Shown: piece after piece, positions 52,290-61,577 of the stretch
Numbering within the stretch: position 1 is the stretch's first letter
Layout of the letters: the number at the start of each line of letters is the position of its first letter
Assembly: GCF_001544695.2 (NCBI RefSeq)
Contig: NZ_FCOM02000031.1
Span: forward strand, 1-64,000
Direction of reading: 5' to 3'
From: Caballeronia arvi
GTDB lineage: Bacteria > Pseudomonadota > Gammaproteobacteria > Burkholderiales > Burkholderiaceae
DNA length: 64,000 bases
Position numbers and translations under genes: made by a program
The notes under the pieces: generated by a model
Database searches by the model: none
What the model was told of the DNA's origin: nothing
What the model saw: the letters and a program-made list of their open reading frames with translations, nothing else

Positions 52290-54053
52290 ATGCGATCTGT
52301 CGTTCGTCTGACTGCCTCCGCCACCAGCGCCCTGCCGCGCTGGCTGCTGCTCGCCATCTGTATCACCTACGCGTCGTTCGGCCTGTTCGGCCGCGATCCG
52401 TGGAAGAACGAGGATGCGGCGGGCTTCGGCGTCATGTGGACGATGGCCAACGGCGACGCGCGCGACTGGCTGCTGCCGAACCTCGTCGGCCGAGCGCCGA
52501 CCGCGGATGGCCCGCTGATGTACTGGCTCGGGGCATCGGCGATCCGGCTGCTGAGCCCGTGGGTCGATGCGAGCAACGCGTCGCGCGTGGTCACGGGTCT
52601 GCTCTTCTGTCTGGCGTGCGCATTCGTCTGGTATTCGACCTATCTGCTCGGCCGGCGCGACGAAGCGCAGCCGTTCAAATACGCATTCGGCGGTGAGCCG
52701 GAGCCGCGCGACTACGGCCGCACGCTCGCCGACGGCGCTCTGCTCATCCTGCTCGCGTGTTTCGGCCTCGCCGAGCGCGGCCACGAAACCACCCCGCAAC
52801 TCGCGCAGTTCGCCGGCACCGCGATGCTCATCTACGGCCTCGTGCGCAGCCTCGACAAGCCGATCCACGGCGGCCTCGTGTGGGGCGTGGCGATCGGCGT
52901 GGTCGGGCTGTCGAGCTCGCCCGTGCTCGTGTTCGCGCTTTTGCTCTGCACGCTCGCGATGACGATCATCGTGAAGCAGGTACGCGCCGCGCCGCTTCTG
53001 ATTTTCGGCCTGCCGGTCGCGATCCTGCTGATCGCCGCGTGGGTGCTGCCCACGCTGCACTACTTCCCCGAAGACGGCGAATGGTGGCTGCGCCAATGGT
53101 GGCGCAACAGCTTCTCGTTCTTCTCCGGCACGCCCGGCGCGATCCTCGGCTACGCGATCAAGAACCTGCCGCTCTTCACGTGGCCCGCGTGGCCGCTCGC
53201 GATATGGGCGTTCGTCAGTTGGGGCGGGCTGCGGCGCTCGCCGCACGTGGGCGTGCCGCTGTCGATCATCGGGCCGCTGCTCGTGCTCGTCGTCCTGCAG
53301 GCGCACGAAACCAACCGGCTCTTCATGCTGCTCCTGCCGCCGCTCTCCGTGCTCGCGACCTTCGCGCTGCCCACGTTGAAGCGCGGCGCGATCAACGCGA
53401 TCGACTGGTTCGCGATGCTGAGCTTCACCGTCATCGGCTCGCTGGTATGGCTCGTGTGGACCGCGGGCATGTTCGGCTTTCCCGCGCCGATGGCCCGCAA
53501 TCTCGCGCGTCTCGCGCCGGGCTTCCATCCCGAGTTCAAGCTGATTTCCTTCGTCTGCGCGGTGGCCGTGACGATCTGCTGGTTCATGCTCGCGCGCTGG
53601 CGTCTCGCGCGTCACCCGAAAGTGTTGTGGCGCAGCGTCGTACTGTCGAGTGCGGGCACCACGCTCATGTGGGTACTGCTCATGACTCTGTGGCTGCCGG
53701 TGGTGAACTACAGCCGGACGTATCGCGATGTCGCGGAGCAGATCGCCGTGCACCTGCCGCCCGACTACACCTGCATTTCGCCCGTGCGCCTGGGCGACGC
53801 GCAGATCGCTACCTTCGCCTACTTCGGCGGCATGCACTTCGCATTTGACGAAGACTGCGACGTGATCCTGCGCCAGGACCCGGCGGACTTCGGCGAGCCG
53901 TCGTCGATGTCGGCGTTCCAGTGGAAGCTCGTGTGGGAAGGCAGACGCGTCGCCGACCGCGACGAGCGTTTCCGCCTGTACGTGCGCACCGAGCGTCCCA
54001 CGCCGCCGGCGAAGAAACCGCTGCGTCCGAAGAGCCTGCGCCGGCCGCAGTAA
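52290..54053 (+). CDS. ArnT/GT39-like integral membrane glycosyltransferase
   Basis: 587 residues with about twelve hydrophobic segments and a C-terminal periplasmic domain. Such enzymes move a sugar from a polyprenyl phosphate carrier to lipid A, protein or glycan on the periplasmic face. The first periplasmic loop has FGRDPWKNEDAAGF with Asp36 and Glu41 in the expected acidic catalytic position. The C-terminal soluble part (LPPDYTCISPVRLGDAQIATFAYFGG) is similar to ArnT-type proteins. The acceptor is unknown. The MATE gene begins 4 bases after its stop, so the two form an operon. Confidence 0.85.
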   Translation: MRSVVRLTASATSALPRWLLLAICITYASFGLFGRDPWKNEDAAGFGVMWTMANGDARDWLLPNLVGRAPTADGPLMYWLGASAIRLLSPWVDASNASRVVTGLLFCLACAFVWYSTYLLGRRDEAQPFKYAFGGEPEPRDYGRTLADGALLILLACFGLAERGHETTPQLAQFAGTAMLIYGLVRSLDKPIHGGLVWGVAIGVVGLSSSPVLVFALLLCTLAMTIIVKQVRAAPLLIFGLPVAILLIAAWVLPTLHYFPEDGEWWLRQWWRNSFSFFSGTPGAILGYAIKNLPLFTWPAWPLAIWAFVSWGGLRRSPHVGVPLSIIGPLLVLVVLQAHETNRLFMLLLPPLSVLATFALPTLKRGAINAIDWFAMLSFTVIGSLVWLVWTAGMFGFPAPMARNLARLAPGFHPEFKLISFVCAVAVTICWFMLARWRLARHPKVLWRSVVLSSAGTTLMWVLLMTLWLPVVNYSRTYRDVAEQIAVHLPPDYTCISPVRLGDAQIATFAYFGGMHFAFDEDCDVILRQDPADFGEPSSMSAFQWKLVWEGRRVADRDERFRLYVRTERPTPPAKKPLRPKSLRRPQ

Positions 54054-54057
54054 CGCG

Positions 54058-55455
54058 ATGCGCGCGATCCCGACACCGACCGGCACGACCGGCATGCTGA
54101 GCGACGTGCGCAAGATCGCCGCGCTCGCGTGGCCGGTGCTGATCGGCCAGTTGGCGGTGATCGCGTTCGGCGTCATCGATACCGCGATGGTCGGCCGCTT
54201 CTCCGCCACCGATCTCGCCGCGCTCGGGCTGGGTGGCTCCGTCTATATTTCGGTGTATATCGGGCTCACGGGGATTCTCGTCGCGCTGCAGCCGATCGCC
54301 GGGCAGCTTTTCGGCGCGGGCCGCGAAAGCGAGATCGGCGAGGAGACGCGGCAGGCGTTGTGGCTTGCCGCGGCGCTCACCGTCATCGGCTTCGTGCTGC
54401 TCTACTTTCCCGAGCCGATTCTCTCGCTCGCGAAAGCGCCGCCCGCGCTGCACGACCGTACCGTCGACTATCTGCGGATTCTGTCGTTCGGCCTGCCCGC
54501 GAGCCTCGCGTTTCGCGTCTACAGTTCGCTCACCAACGCGGTCGGCAAGCCGCGGCTCGTGATGTTTCTGCAAGTCGGCGGACTGCTGCTCAAGTTTCCG
54601 CTCAACACCTGGTTCATCTTCGGCGGCGCGGGCGTGCCCGCGCTCGGCGGTCCCGGCTGCGCACTCGCGAGCACGCTGATCAACTGGGCGCTGGCGATCG
54701 TCGGCATGACGGTGCTTTTCAAGGTCGAGTTCTTCCGCCCGTTCGGCATCTTCTCGCACTTCTGCTGGCCCGTCTGGCGGCGACAATTCGCGCTTCTGCG
54801 CCTCGGCATTCCGATGGGTCTCTCGTATCTCATCGAAGTGACGTCGTATACGTTCATGGCGCTCTTCATCTCGCGCTTCGGCACGACCACGCTCGCCGGC
54901 CATCAGATCGCCGGCAATCTCGGCGCGGTGCTGTACATGACGCCGCTGTCGATCGGCATTGCGTCGTCGACGCTCGTGTCGCAGGCGCTCGGCGCCCAGC
55001 GTTTCGACGACGCGCGCTCGATCGGGCGTCACGGCATCGGCATGGCGTGCGTGCTCGCGCTCGTGTACGGCGTGGCGCTGATTGCCGCCCGCCCGCACGT
55101 GATCGCCGCCTATACGCCCGACGCGAACGTGATCGCCGCCGCGATGCCGCTCGTGCTCATCATCTTCTTCTATCACCTCGGCGACGCGCTGCAGATCACG
55201 GTCGCGTTCATCTTGCGCGCGTACAAGGTGACGGTCGTGCCGACGGTGATCTATGCCGTCGCGCTGTGGGGCATCGGGCTCGGCGGCGGCTATCTGCTCG
55301 GCTTCGATATTGGCGGCGGCGTGCCCGAATGGCTGCAGGGCGCGCGCGGCTTCTGGATCGCCAACTCGGCGAGTCTGGGCGTCGCGGGCGTCGGGCTCTT
55401 CGTTTATTGGCGACGCGTGAGCGCGCGGCGCGTGTCGCGGGTTGACGCCGACTGA
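54058..55455 (+). CDS. MATE family efflux transporter
   Basis: 465 residues with twelve hydrophobic segments in two six-helix halves (AALAWPVLIGQLAVIAFGVIDTAMVGR, then the LRLGIPMGLSYLIEVTSYTFM start of the second half). This is the NorM/DinF type that exports cations or drugs against sodium or protons. MATE proteins belong to the MOP superfamily, which also includes polysaccharide and lipid II flippases. Tight coupling to a glycosyltransferase gene makes a flippase-like role possible, but nothing in the sequence proves it. Confidence 0.9.
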   Translation: MRAIPTPTGTTGMLSDVRKIAALAWPVLIGQLAVIAFGVIDTAMVGRFSATDLAALGLGGSVYISVYIGLTGILVALQPIAGQLFGAGRESEIGEETRQALWLAAALTVIGFVLLYFPEPILSLAKAPPALHDRTVDYLRILSFGLPASLAFRVYSSLTNAVGKPRLVMFLQVGGLLLKFPLNTWFIFGGAGVPALGGPGCALASTLINWALAIVGMTVLFKVEFFRPFGIFSHFCWPVWRRQFALLRLGIPMGLSYLIEVTSYTFMALFISRFGTTTLAGHQIAGNLGAVLYMTPLSIGIASSTLVSQALGAQRFDDARSIGRHGIGMACVLALVYGVALIAARPHVIAAYTPDANVIAAAMPLVLIIFFYHLGDALQITVAFILRAYKVTVVPTVIYAVALWGIGLGGGYLLGFDIGGGVPEWLQGARGFWIANSASLGVAGVGLFVYWRRVSARRVSRVDAD

Positions 55456-55540
55456 GCTGTCGTCGAAAAGCGTCGTGATCGGAAAGAATGACGTAAGGCT
55501 CCAGTAGAATTTCGCGTCGAGTCAGTCTCGGAGCGAGTGG

Positions 55541-58500
55541 ATGAGCCGCATAACAACGTCACAAAAAAAATGGATTCTGGCCGCATGCACGCTGATCGCA
55601 GCGCTTGGTTTTAGCGCCGTGCTTCACCGGGCCGATGCCGCGCGCATCGCGAGCGTGTCGCCGCAAGGCAAGGTCGCGCAAGTGCGGCAGGTCGTCGCCA
55701 AATTCGACGAACCGATGATCGCCTTCGGCAGCGCGTCGGCCGCCGCGCCCGGCAAGGTCGTCTGTAGCGGCGCGAGCGCCTCGGCGCTGGCGGGTTCGGG
55801 CCGCTGGATCGATCAAAAGACCTGGGCCTTCGATTTCGAGCACGATCTGCCGCCCGGCGTGCGCTGCGCGCTCGATCTCGCGGACGGCCTCAAGTCAGTC
55901 GCGGGCAACGCGCTTTCCGGCCCGCGCCATTTCGCGTTCCAGACGGGCGGTCCGTTCGTCACGCGCGTCATGCCGGGCTATGGCGACATCGAAGAAAATC
56001 AGGCCTTCGTGCTGCGCCTGAACGGCCCGGCGACGCAGGCTTCCGTGCTTCAGCATGTCTGGTGCGAGTCGAGCGCGCTCGGCAACCGCATTCCGGTGCG
56101 TACCGTCGACGATCCGACACGCGCCGCACTGCTCAAACATTTCCGGCTCGATAAAGAAAGCGACCGCGTGCTCACGCTTGCGTGCCAGCAAACGCTGCCC
56201 TCCGCAACGAAGATGCAGCTCGTCTACGGCGCGGGCGTGACGGGACAAAGCGGCATCGCCAACGATGTCGAGAAGCGCTTCGACTTCACGGTGCGCGAGC
56301 CCTTCACGGCGAGTTTTTCGTGCGAGCGCGAGAACGCGAAGGCGCCCTGCACGCCTTTGCGTCCGCTGCGCCTGAATTTCAGCGCGCCGGTCAGCCGCGC
56401 CGACGCGCAGAAATTCGTGCTGCGCGGACCGAAAGGCAACGCAACGCCTCATTTCGATGCCGCGGACAAAGACGCGGAAGTGAGCGCCGTCGAGTTCGCC
56501 GCGCCGCTGCCCGAGCGCGCCGATCTCACCATCGACGCGCCCGCGAACCTGAAAGACGTGAGCGGCCGCACGCTCGCGAACGCCGATCTCTTCCCGCTCA
56601 AGACCGCGACGGCAGCGATGCCGCCGCTCGCGAAGTTCTCGTCGGGCACGTTCGGCATCATCGAACGATTCGCTGAAGCCGGCATGCCCGCGATGCTCCC
56701 CGTGACGCTGCGTCACGTCGAAGCGGACCTGCATGTGCAAGGGCTCAACTCGGGCACGTCGCAAATCACGAAGCTCAAAGTCGATGCGGATCAGGACATC
56801 CGCGAATGGATGCGCGCCGTCGACACGTTCGATGGCATCTCGATGTCGCGCTCGTCGATCGAAGAGCGCATGCCGGCGATGCTGAGCAACGGCATCGCAC
56901 CGGTCGTCATCCTGAATGAGGACGGCACGGTGTCGAAAGACCCGCAGATCGACATCCGCTCGCTGTCGATGCTGGCAAAACAACGCGGCGTCGAAACCCT
57001 CACCCTGCCCGCCGCCGATCCCAAAGCGTTGCGGCCCTTCGAAGTCGTCGGCATTCCGCTCACGAAGCCTGGCTTTTACGTCGTCGAAATGAGCTCGCCC
57101 GCGCTCGGCGCATCGCTGCTCGGCAAGAATCAGGCGATGTACGTGCGCACGTCGGTGCTCGTCACGAACCTCGGCGTGCATTTCAAGCAGGGACGCGAGA
57201 ACAGCCTTGTGTGGGTCACGACGCTCGACAAGGGCAAGCCCGTCGCGAACGCGCAAGTGCGCGTGACCGACTGCAATGGCGATGAAATCGCGACCGCGAA
57301 GACCGATGCGCAAGGCATCGCGAAGATCGGCAAGCCGCTCGCCGCCGCACGCGAATGCAACGCGCGCAGTCTTGCGTGGGGCGGCTTCTTCGTGTCGGCG
57401 CGCGTGAACGATCCCGCAAGCGGACCGGACATGGCGTTCGTGATGTCGGACTGGAATCGCGGCATCGAATCGTGGCGCTTCCACGTGCCGACCGACATGA
57501 GCGCGACGCGCACGACACGCGCGCATACCGTGTTCGACCGCACGCTCCTGCGCGCCGGCGAAACCGTGTCGATGAAGCATCTGCTGCGCGTCGAAACGCT
57601 GAACGGTTTCGCGTTTGCGCCGCACGATCCGACGCGCGTAACGATCCGGCACGTCGGCAGCGGACAAACATGGCATCTGCCGCTGAAATGGGCCGCGGAC
57701 CACAGCGCCGATACGACCTTCACCGTGCCTGCCGCCGCGAAGCTCGGCGAATACAGCGTCACGCTGGACAACGGCACGGCCAGCGATGACAGCGACGACA
57801 ACGACAACGACAACGCCGTCACGCAGTCGTACGAATCGGGCAGCTTCCGCGTCGAGGAATTCCGTCTGCCGGTCTTCAAAGGCTCGATCACGGCGGGCGA
57901 CAGCAAAGCGCCCGGACTCGTCGCGGCACAGGAAGCGCCGGTCGCGGTGCGGCTCGAATACGTGCAAGGCGGACCGGCCTCGAATCTGCCGGTGCAGGTG
58001 TCGGCGCTCGTGCGCGATGTATCGCCGCCGTTCGCTTCGCAGTACGAGGCGTTTAGCTTCGCGCCGTATCGCAAGCCCGCGGACGACGGCGCCAGCGCGA
58101 GCGCCGGGGACGGAGACAGCGAAGAGCAGGACAACGCGACGTCGAAGCTCGTCGCCGACAAACTGCGTGTCACGCTCGATCGCGACGGCGCGGGCAAGGT
58201 CACGATCAAGCCGCTGCCGGCGGTCGAATCGCCGAAACGTCTCACGCTCGAAGCGAGCTTCGCCGATCCGAACGGCGAGATTCAGACGATCAGCGGCACC
58301 GCGACGCTCTGGCCTGCCGCGGTCTCGGTCGGCGTGAAGGCAGGGCATTGGGTGTCGGTCGGCGGCGCGCTGCCGGTGCAGGCCATCGCGCTGGATTTGC
58401 AGGGCAAGCCGCGCGCGGGTGTTTCGGTCGAAATCAAGGCCGTCGCGCGCGTGATGTCGAGTTCGAGAAAGCGCATGGTCGGCGGCTTCTATGCCTACGA

Positions 58501-61500
58501 CAACCACACCGAGATCAAGGATCTCGGCACGCTGTGCAGCGCCAAGAGCGACGATCACGGCATCGTCTCGTGCGACGCCAAGCTCAAAGAGCCGGGCAAC
58601 GTCGATCTGATCGCGATCGCCAAAGACGGTGACGGCCGGGCGGCCAACGCGAGCACATCCGTGTGGGTCACGCGCGCAGACGAATTGTGGTTCGGCGGCG
58701 AGAACACGGACCGCATCGACGTGCTGCCCGAAAAAACGAGCTACGAGCCCGGCGAAACCGCGCGTTTTCAGGTGCGCATGCCCTTCCGTTCGGCGACGGC
58801 GCTCGTCGCGGTCGAGCGCGAGGGCATCGTCGAGACGCGCGTCGTCGAGCTGAACGGCAAGGATCCGACCGTCGAACTCAAGGTCGAGGATGCGTGGGGA
58901 CCGAACGTCTACGTGTCGGTGCTCGCGCTGCGCGGACGCATCCGCAACGTGCCGTGGTATTCGTTCTTCACGTGGGGCTGGAAGGCGCCCGTCGAATGGG
59001 CGCGCGCGTTCTGGTACGAAGGCCGACAGTATCAGGCGCCGACGCCGCTCGTCGATCTGTCGAAGCCCGCGTTCCGTTACGGGCTCGCGTCGATCAGGGT
59101 CGGCGCCGCGTCGCACAGGCTCGCGGTGAGCGTCAGCCCGGATGCGAAGTCGTATACCGTGCGCGGCAAGGCGCACGTCAAGGTGAAGGTCGCGCTGCCC
59201 GATGGCAAGCCCGCGCCCGCCGGCACGCAGATCGCGGTCGCGGCCGTCGATGAAGCCTTGCTCGAACTGATGCCCAATCAAAGCTGGGACGTGCTCGACG
59301 CGATGCTGCAACAACGCGCGTACGGCGTCGAAACCGCGACGGCGCAGATGGAAATCGTCGGACGGCGCCACTTCGGACGCAAGGCCGTGCCCGCGGGCGG
59401 TGGCGGCGGACACAGCGCGACGCGCGAACTGTTCGATACGCTCCTCCTGTGGAATCCGCGCGTGACGCTCGACGCGAAGGGCGAAGCCACCATCGACGTA
59501 CCGCTGAACGACGCGCTCACGCGCTTCAGGATCGTCGCGGTCGCGGCGGTCGGCGCGGGGCAGTTCGGCACCGGCAGCGCATCGATTCAAAGCACGCAGG
59601 ATTTGCAGCTGATCTCGGGATTGCCGCCGCTCGTGCGCGTCGGCGATGCGTTCCGCGCGCAATTCACGCTGCGCAACACGACGGCGCGGACGATGCGCGT
59701 CGTCGTTACGCCGCACGCCGGATCGCTTGCGCTCGATGCGCGCACGGTCGAGCTCGCGCCGGAATCGTCGCAGGAAGTGGCCTGGGATGTGACGACGCCC
59801 GATGTGCTCGGCATGAACTCATCCGCGAGTCTCGACTGGAACGTGAGCGCGTCCGAGCAGGCCGGACCTTCGGTTGCCAAACCCGCAAGCGACGCCGTGA
59901 AGCTGACGCAAAAGGTCGTCGCGGCCATTCCCGTCGCCGTGCAGCAGGCGACGATCACGCAAGTCGATGGCACGCTCACGCTGCCCGTCGCGCCGCCCGC
60001 CGATGCCAGCAAATCGAGCGACGGCGCGGTGCGTGGCGGCATCGCCGTGTCCTTGCAGCCGAAGCTCGCGGACGGCCTGCCCGGCGTGCGCCGATGGTTC
60101 GAGCGCTATCCGTACAGTTGCCTAGAGCAGCAGACCTCGCGCGCGCTCGGCCTGATGGACGCCGCGCAATGGCTGGGCGTGATTGCGAAAATGCCGTCCT
60201 ATCTGGACCGCGACGGCCTCGCGAACTACTTCCCGCCCGCCGACGACGAACGCCCGACCGGCAGCCCGACGCTGACCGCGTATCTGCTCGCCGTCACCGA
60301 CGAAGCCGCGAAACAGGACCGCCGCTTCGCCCTGCCCGACGATGTGCGCAATCAGATGGCCGCGGGTCTCGCGAATTTCATCGACGGCAAGATCGAGCGC
60401 AAATTCTGGGCGCCGCGCAACGATCTCGACTACGAAAAACTCGCGGCGATCGAGGCCTTGTCGCGCTACGGTCTCGCGCAGCCGCGCATGCTCGGCTCGA
60501 TCACGGTCGCGCCGGATCAATGGCCGACGTCCGCGGTGCTCGATTACTACGCGATCCTGTCGCGCGTCGACGGCATTCCGAATCGCGACGAGAAGCGCGC
60601 GCAGGCCGAGCAGATCATCCGCGCGCGTCTGACGTATCAGGGCACGCGCCTCACCTTCTCGACCGAACGCGACGACGATCTCTGGTGGCTCATGACCGGC
60701 ACCGAGACCAACGCCGCGCGCACCGCGCTCCTCTTCGCGGACGCGCCCGGCTGGAAGGACGAGATGCCCCGCCTCATCGCGGGATTGCTCGCGCTGCAGA
60801 AAAGCGGCGCGTGGCACACGACAACCGCCAATCTGTGGGGCGCGCTCGCGGTCGACCGCTTCTCGCATGTGTTCGAGAGCACGCCGGTCACGGGTCATAC
60901 GTCGATTCAACTGGGTGCGTCGACGCAAAGCGTGAACTGGGGCGCATCGGGCACATCAGCGCCCGCGCCCGCCTCGGCCACGCCCGCGACGAACACGGCG
61001 AACGCGCGCAGCATCATGCTGCCGTGGTCGACGGGTTCGCTCATGCTCACGCAAGACGGCACCGGCAAGCCGTGGGCGACGATCGAAAGCCTCGCGGCCG
61101 TCGCGCTGAAAGCGCCGTTCGCGGCGGGCTATCGCATCGCGAAGACGCTCACGCCGGTCGATCCGGCCGTGAAAGGCGTCCTCTCGCGCGGCGACATCGT
61201 GCGCGTGCATCTCGATATCGACGCACAAAGCGACATGACCTGGGTCGTCGTCAACGATCCGATTCCCGCGGGCGCGACGATTCTCGGCTCCGGCCTCGGG
61301 CGCGATTCGCAAGCGGCCACCCAAGGCGAGAAGCAGGATCGCGACGCATGGCCCGCGTTCGTGGAGCGCGGCTTCGACGGCTATCGCGCGTATTACGGCT
61401 ATCTGCCGAAAGGCAAGCTCCAGGTCGAATACACGATGCGCCTGAACAATCCGGGCACGTTCGGCCTGCCGCCGACGCGCGTCGAAGCGCTCTACGCGCC

Positions 61501-61573
61501 TTCGTCGTTCGGCGCGCTGCCGAATGCGCCCGTCGTTGTCAAACCCGTCGTCAAGCCGCTCGCGGCGAAGTGA
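55541..61573 (+). CDS. Alpha-2-macroglobulin family protein with thioester motif
   Basis: Bacterial A2M of 2010 residues, thought to trap invading proteases in the periplasm. The thioester motif CLEQ is intact (YPYSCLEQQTSRAL) with Cys1527. The MG-type beta-domains, a bait-like region and a C-terminal receptor-binding-like end (VEYTMRLNNPGTFGLPPTRVEA) can be traced. It is clearly longer than E. coli YfhM (about 1650). The N-terminus is an uncleaved or Sec-type signal (WILAACTLIAALGFSAVL); its LAAC lies at the start of the hydrophobic core and is not a proper lipobox, so this copy is probably not a lipoprotein. GGAG precedes the ATG, and a TAGAAT (55505-55510) may be its own -10. pbpC begins 4 bases after its stop. 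Confidence 0.95.
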   Translation: MSRITTSQKKWILAACTLIAALGFSAVLHRADAARIASVSPQGKVAQVRQVVAKFDEPMIAFGSASAAAPGKVVCSGASASALAGSGRWIDQKTWAFDFEHDLPPGVRCALDLADGLKSVAGNALSGPRHFAFQTGGPFVTRVMPGYGDIEENQAFVLRLNGPATQASVLQHVWCESSALGNRIPVRTVDDPTRAALLKHFRLDKESDRVLTLACQQTLPSATKMQLVYGAGVTGQSGIANDVEKRFDFTVREPFTASFSCERENAKAPCTPLRPLRLNFSAPVSRADAQKFVLRGPKGNATPHFDAADKDAEVSAVEFAAPLPERADLTIDAPANLKDVSGRTLANADLFPLKTATAAMPPLAKFSSGTFGIIERFAEAGMPAMLPVTLRHVEADLHVQGLNSGTSQITKLKVDADQDIREWMRAVDTFDGISMSRSSIEERMPAMLSNGIAPVVILNEDGTVSKDPQIDIRSLSMLAKQRGVETLTLPAADPKALRPFEVVGIPLTKPGFYVVEMSSPALGASLLGKNQAMYVRTSVLVTNLGVHFKQGRENSLVWVTTLDKGKPVANAQVRVTDCNGDEIATAKTDAQGIAKIGKPLAAARECNARSLAWGGFFVSARVNDPASGPDMAFVMSDWNRGIESWRFHVPTDMSATRTTRAHTVFDRTLLRAGETVSMKHLLRVETLNGFAFAPHDPTRVTIRHVGSGQTWHLPLKWAADHSADTTFTVPAAAKLGEYSVTLDNGTASDDSDDNDNDNAVTQSYESGSFRVEEFRLPVFKGSITAGDSKAPGLVAAQEAPVAVRLEYVQGGPASNLPVQVSALVRDVSPPFASQYEAFSFAPYRKPADDGASASAGDGDSEEQDNATSKLVADKLRVTLDRDGAGKVTIKPLPAVESPKRLTLEASFADPNGEIQTISGTATLWPAAVSVGVKAGHWVSVGGALPVQAIALDLQGKPRAGVSVEIKAVARVMSSSRKRMVGGFYAYDNHTEIKDLGTLCSAKSDDHGIVSCDAKLKEPGNVDLIAIAKDGDGRAANASTSVWVTRADELWFGGENTDRIDVLPEKTSYEPGETARFQVRMPFRSATALVAVEREGIVETRVVELNGKDPTVELKVEDAWGPNVYVSVLALRGRIRNVPWYSFFTWGWKAPVEWARAFWYEGRQYQAPTPLVDLSKPAFRYGLASIRVGAASHRLAVSVSPDAKSYTVRGKAHVKVKVALPDGKPAPAGTQIAVAAVDEALLELMPNQSWDVLDAMLQQRAYGVETATAQMEIVGRRHFGRKAVPAGGGGGHSATRELFDTLLLWNPRVTLDAKGEATIDVPLNDALTRFRIVAVAAVGAGQFGTGSASIQSTQDLQLISGLPPLVRVGDAFRAQFTLRNTTARTMRVVVTPHAGSLALDARTVELAPESSQEVAWDVTTPDVLGMNSSASLDWNVSASEQAGPSVAKPASDAVKLTQKVVAAIPVAVQQATITQVDGTLTLPVAPPADASKSSDGAVRGGIAVSLQPKLADGLPGVRRWFERYPYSCLEQQTSRALGLMDAAQWLGVIAKMPSYLDRDGLANYFPPADDERPTGSPTLTAYLLAVTDEAAKQDRRFALPDDVRNQMAAGLANFIDGKIERKFWAPRNDLDYEKLAAIEALSRYGLAQPRMLGSITVAPDQWPTSAVLDYYAILSRVDGIPNRDEKRAQAEQIIRARLTYQGTRLTFSTERDDDLWWLMTGTETNAARTALLFADAPGWKDEMPRLIAGLLALQKSGAWHTTTANLWGALAVDRFSHVFESTPVTGHTSIQLGASTQSVNWGASGTSAPAPASATPATNTANARSIMLPWSTGSLMLTQDGTGKPWATIESLAAVALKAPFAAGYRIAKTLTPVDPAVKGVLSRGDIVRVHLDIDAQSDMTWVVVNDPIPAGATILGSGLGRDSQAATQGEKQDRDAWPAFVERGFDGYRAYYGYLPKGKLQVEYTMRLNNPGTFGLPPTRVEALYAPSSFGALPNAPVVVKPVVKPLAAK

Positions 61574-61577
61574 TGCG

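Noticed and set aside
52002..54209. 735-residue minus-strand frame opposite the ArnT-like gene
   Set aside because: Highly charged with no hydrophobic segments or motifs, while the plus strand shows a coherent polytopic membrane protein.
55541..55630. LAAC near residues 13-16 of the A2M as a lipobox
   Set aside because: The Cys is at the beginning of the hydrophobic segment rather than its end, so signal peptidase II processing is unlikely.
55895..59716. 1273-residue open frame antisense to the alpha-2-macroglobulin gene
   Set aside because: It is Arg/Ala/His-rich with no recognisable domain and mirrors the codon bias of the real gene on the other strand; such frames are common in GC-rich DNA.
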